The notes under the pieces are model-generated. The model worked only from the letters and a program-made list of their open reading frames with translations. It was not told where the DNA came from and ran no database searches. Of a stretch of DNA of 8,371 bases, positions 6,692 through 8,371 are shown in pieces; within the stretch, counting starts at the first letter, position 1, and each line of letters begins with the position of its first letter. This stretch comes from an uncultured Phycisphaerales bacterium (GTDB taxonomy: Bacteria; Planctomycetota; Phycisphaerae; Phycisphaerales; UBA1924), in assembly GCA_937879825.1 (NCBI GenBank), contig CALFMQ010000442.1:1-8371 (forward strand). Reading direction: 5' to 3'. Made by a program: the position numbers and the translations under genes.

Positions 6692-6721
6692 TTCACGTCG
6701 ACCCTCCGAAATCGGTACGAT
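6692..6721 (+). promoter_or_regulatory. preA: Candidate sigma-70-type promoter for preA
   Basis: TTCACG (6692-6697) and TACGAT (6716-6721) are 18 bases apart, and each matches four of six consensus bases. Transcription would start near 6728, leaving about 23 bases of leader that includes the GGAGG site. The match is modest and planctomycete promoters are poorly described, so this is tentative. Confidence 0.35.
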
Positions 6722-6737
6722 TCTGAGTTAGATCAGT

Positions 6738-6742
6738 GGAGG
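6738..6742 (+). promoter_or_regulatory. preA: Ribosome-binding site that fixes the preA start
   Basis: GGAGG lies eight bases before ATG 6751. It overlaps the in-frame GTG at 6736-6738, so that upstream GTG is unlikely to be the start. Confidence 0.75.
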
Positions 6743-6750
6743 CCCGCCTC

Positions 6751-7917
6751 ATGCCGTCTTTAGAATGCATCGTCGATGGAGTCCGATTCGCAAACCCGTT
6801 CGTGGTCGGCTCGGGCCCTCCCGGCACAAACGCGAAGGTCATCGCCAAGGCTTTCGACGAGGGCTGGGGCGGCGTAATCGCCAAGACCGTGAGTCTCGAC
6901 GCGTCAAAGGTCGTCAATGTGGCGCCGCGCTACGCGCGAATGCGAGCGGCGGGGACCAATGAAGTACTCGGCTGGCAGAACATCGAACTCATCAGTGATC
7001 GGCCATTCGACACATGGCTCGATGAGTTCAGGCAGCTCAAGGATCGATATCCCGAAGGCGTGCTCATCGCGTCGGTGATGGAGGAGTACAACAAAGACGC
7101 ATGGATCGAGATCATCGAGCGTGTGCAAGAGACCGGCGTTGATGCGTTCGAGCTGAACTTCTCGTGCCCCCACGGGCTGCCCGAACGAAAGATGGGTGCG
7201 GCGATGGGGCAGAACACCGAGATCCTCGAAGAGGTCTGCGGGTGGGTGAACTCCGCCGCAAAGATTCCCGTTTGGGCGAAGATGACGCCCAATGTGACGC
7301 ATATCGTCGACCCCGCGCGTGCCGCGCTGCGGGCCGGGTGCGAGGGAGTCGCCGCGATCAATACCATTCTCGCGGTGATGGGCGTCGATCTTGAAACCCT
7401 CCGCCCGGAGCCGACGGTCGAGGGTTACTCCGTGCCCGGCGGGTACTCGTGCAAGGCGGTCCGCCCCATTGCGCTGCGGATGGTGATGGAACTGGCCACG
7501 ATGATGTACGGCGGCGGATCCGGCAACGCGATCGGTCGCTCCAGCTGCGGGGAGTTCCCGGATCGCAGTCTCTCGGCCATCGGGGGCGTCGAAACGGGCG
7601 ACGATGCGGCACAGTTCCTGCTCCTGGGCGCCAGCACGGTGCAGGTATGCACCGGCGTGATGATCCATGGGTACAAGCTGGCCAGCGAGTTGTGCCGCGG
7701 ACTTGAGGCGTTTATGGAGAAGCACGGGTTCGACTCGATCGATCAGTTCCGCGGGCATTCACTGCAATACTTTACGACGCACGCGGAACTTGTCCGACGC
7801 CAGCACGAGGTCAAAGCGCGCGAAAAGGCCGAGCGCGAGGGCCTTGTCACTAAGGACGCGGCTTGGGACGGAGACGCGTTTGTTGAGCAATCGAATAAGC
7901 TGGTCTCGAACGACTGA
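6751..7917 (+). CDS. preA: Dihydropyrimidine dehydrogenase subunit PreA-like, without ferredoxin domain
   Basis: This 388-residue FMN TIM-barrel enzyme resembles bacterial PreA and the C-terminal half of animal dihydropyrimidine dehydrogenase, which reduce uracil and thymine to their 5,6-dihydro forms. Recognisable blocks are the N-terminal GVRFANPFVVGSGPPG (10-25), GWGGVIAKTVSLD (38-50, K45), WQNIELISDRP (75-85), IASVMEEYNKDAW (106-118), ELNFSCPHG (134-142) with C139 as the presumed proton donor, AKMTPNVT (176-183), AINT (202-205), CKAVRPIALR (234-243), AIGGVET (276-282) and the phosphate-binding LLGASTVQV (291-299). The barrel ends near 340. It is followed by a charged helical tail (345-388) rather than the two 4Fe-4S motifs found in E. 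coli PreA. Between 252 and 269 a Gly/Ser-rich insert precedes the last barrel strands. The start at ATG 6751 is set by GGAGG. A PreT-like NAD(P)H-oxidising partner is not in the window. The neighbouring convergent hydA supports a pyrimidine-degradation role. The alternative is a related dihydroorotate dehydrogenase-type enzyme, which is less likely. Confidence 0.9.
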   Translation: MPSLECIVDGVRFANPFVVGSGPPGTNAKVIAKAFDEGWGGVIAKTVSLDASKVVNVAPRYARMRAAGTNEVLGWQNIELISDRPFDTWLDEFRQLKDRYPEGVLIASVMEEYNKDAWIEIIERVQETGVDAFELNFSCPHGLPERKMGAAMGQNTEILEEVCGWVNSAAKIPVWAKMTPNVTHIVDPARAALRAGCEGVAAINTILAVMGVDLETLRPEPTVEGYSVPGGYSCKAVRPIALRMVMELATMMYGGGSGNAIGRSSCGEFPDRSLSAIGGVETGDDAAQFLLLGASTVQVCTGVMIHGYKLASELCRGLEAFMEKHGFDSIDQFRGHSLQYFTTHAELVRRQHEVKAREKAEREGLVTKDAAWDGDAFVEQSNKLVSND

Positions 7918-7920
7918 TTG

Positions 7921-8371
7921 TCAGAAGTGCGTCGGCTTGCGTTTAATGAGTTTGCCGCGGCCGATTGTGCCGACAAACTCGCCGTCGCGTGCCTGGAGTT
8001 CGCCGCGGACCAGCACCGCCGATGCGCGTCCCCTGATCGGCCATCCCTCGTACCCGCAATAGTCGGTTTTGGAGTGGCTTGATCGCACGGACAGCGTCCC
8101 TTCATAGTCCGGGTCCCACACGACGATATCTGCGTCCGATCCGACACGAATGTCGCCCTTTCGCGGGTACATGCCGAAGACTCGTGCCGCGTTCGTTGAA
8201 CACGCGCCAACGAACGTGTGCATGTCGATGCGCCCGGCGCACACTCCGTGGGTGAATACAAGCGCCGGGCGCTCTTGAATCGAAGGAATGCCGTTGGGTA
8301 TCTTCGTGAAGGCGTCACGCCCCATGTCCTTCTGGCCCCGAAAGTTGAATGGCGCGTGATCGGTGCCGATC
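7921..8371 (-). CDS. hydA: Dihydropyrimidinase / D-hydantoinase, C-terminal part
   Basis: Only the last 149 residues are in the window; the 5' part lies beyond the right edge. The enzyme is a cyclic amidohydrolase that hydrolyses dihydrouracil or dihydrothymine (or hydantoins) to N-carbamoyl-beta-amino acids. The visible part begins IGTDHAPF, whose Asp (fragment residue 4) matches the conserved active-site, metal-associated Asp of the family. It continues with GQKDMGRDAFTKIPNGIPSI, the substrate-loop region typical of HydA, then ACSTNAARVFGMYPRKG and GSDADIVVWDPD, the usual C-terminal beta-sandwich entry. Near the end come GRASAVLVRGELQARDGEFVG-type strands and a basic GRGKLIKRKPTHF tail. Usual family length is about 450-490 residues, so roughly two thirds are missing, including the HxH and carboxylated-Lys sites. 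It is convergent with preA, with three bases between the stops. It would act directly after PreA in the reductive pathway. Confidence 0.93.
   Translation of the reverse strand, partial: IGTDHAPFNFRGQKDMGRDAFTKIPNGIPSIQERPALVFTHGVCAGRIDMHTFVGACSTNAARVFGMYPRKGDIRVGSDADIVVWDPDYEGTLSVRSSHSKTDYCGYEGWPIRGRASAVLVRGELQARDGEFVGTIGRGKLIKRKPTHF

Noticed and set aside
6904..7758. Long minus-strand frame of 284 codons opposite preA
   Set aside because: It is antisense to a clearly conserved PreA sequence and is explained by GC-rich codon bias.
7948..7980. GAGTTTG / CAAACTC inverted repeat with an inner GGC/GCC stem near the preA-hydA junction, possibly a bidirectional terminator
   Set aside because: It lies inside the hydA coding end, has no T run on either strand, and the central part pairs poorly.

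Overview
The window is GC-rich bacterial DNA and most likely comes from a Planctomycetota member of the Phycisphaerae/Phycisphaerales type. This is inferred from two exported proteins that end in tandem dockerin-like calcium-binding repeats of the form G-D-[VL]-N-x-D...D-D-L-N-x-x-L-S-x-[WF]-G followed by a short Cys-containing tail, a C-terminal tag common in that group. The HAF-repeat protein, the multiheme cytochrome with a 'NDLGMHC' N-terminal domain and the M60-like peptidase fit the same picture. No rRNA, tRNA, CRISPR array or recognisable insertion sequence was seen.

Layout, left to right. Bases 3-62 are probably the last codons of an upstream gene whose stop overlaps the GTG start of the next gene (GTGA). 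Bases 59-1564 encode a secreted protein of unknown function with a C-terminal dockerin-like region. A gap of about 350 bases (1565-1914) follows. It holds a possible antisense gene remnant and a GC-rich inverted repeat. Next come two closely spaced co-directional genes: a periplasmic or extracellular seven-CxxCH multiheme cytochrome c (1915-3165) and, 35 bases later, a secreted HAF-repeat protein with a shortened dockerin-like tail (3201-4343). A clear rho-independent terminator (4376-4406) ends this unit.

Bases 4438-6624 encode an exported zinc metallopeptidase of the M60 type with an N-terminal GATase1-like domain, an arrangement that resembles the animal TCAF (TRPM8 channel-associated factor) proteins. 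After a 126-base intergenic region with a candidate promoter and a 10-bp palindrome comes preA (6751-7917), a dihydropyrimidine dehydrogenase-type flavoenzyme without the usual C-terminal ferredoxin domain. The convergent 3' part of hydA (dihydropyrimidinase/hydantoinase) runs off the right edge.

Functionally, the right end is a reductive pyrimidine-degradation locus: PreA reduces uracil or thymine and HydA opens the dihydropyrimidine ring. The left and middle parts encode exported surface or periplasmic proteins, of which only the cytochrome (electron transfer) and the peptidase (probably glycoprotein-directed proteolysis) have a role that can be read from sequence. Three start codons (HAF protein, peptidase, preA) were moved downstream of the longest possible reading frame because of ribosome-binding sites, signal peptides or the terminator. 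The most unusual points are the ferredoxin-less PreA, the extra single-cysteine K-C-H site in the cytochrome, the collapsed second dockerin repeat, and the TCAF-like architecture of the peptidase.
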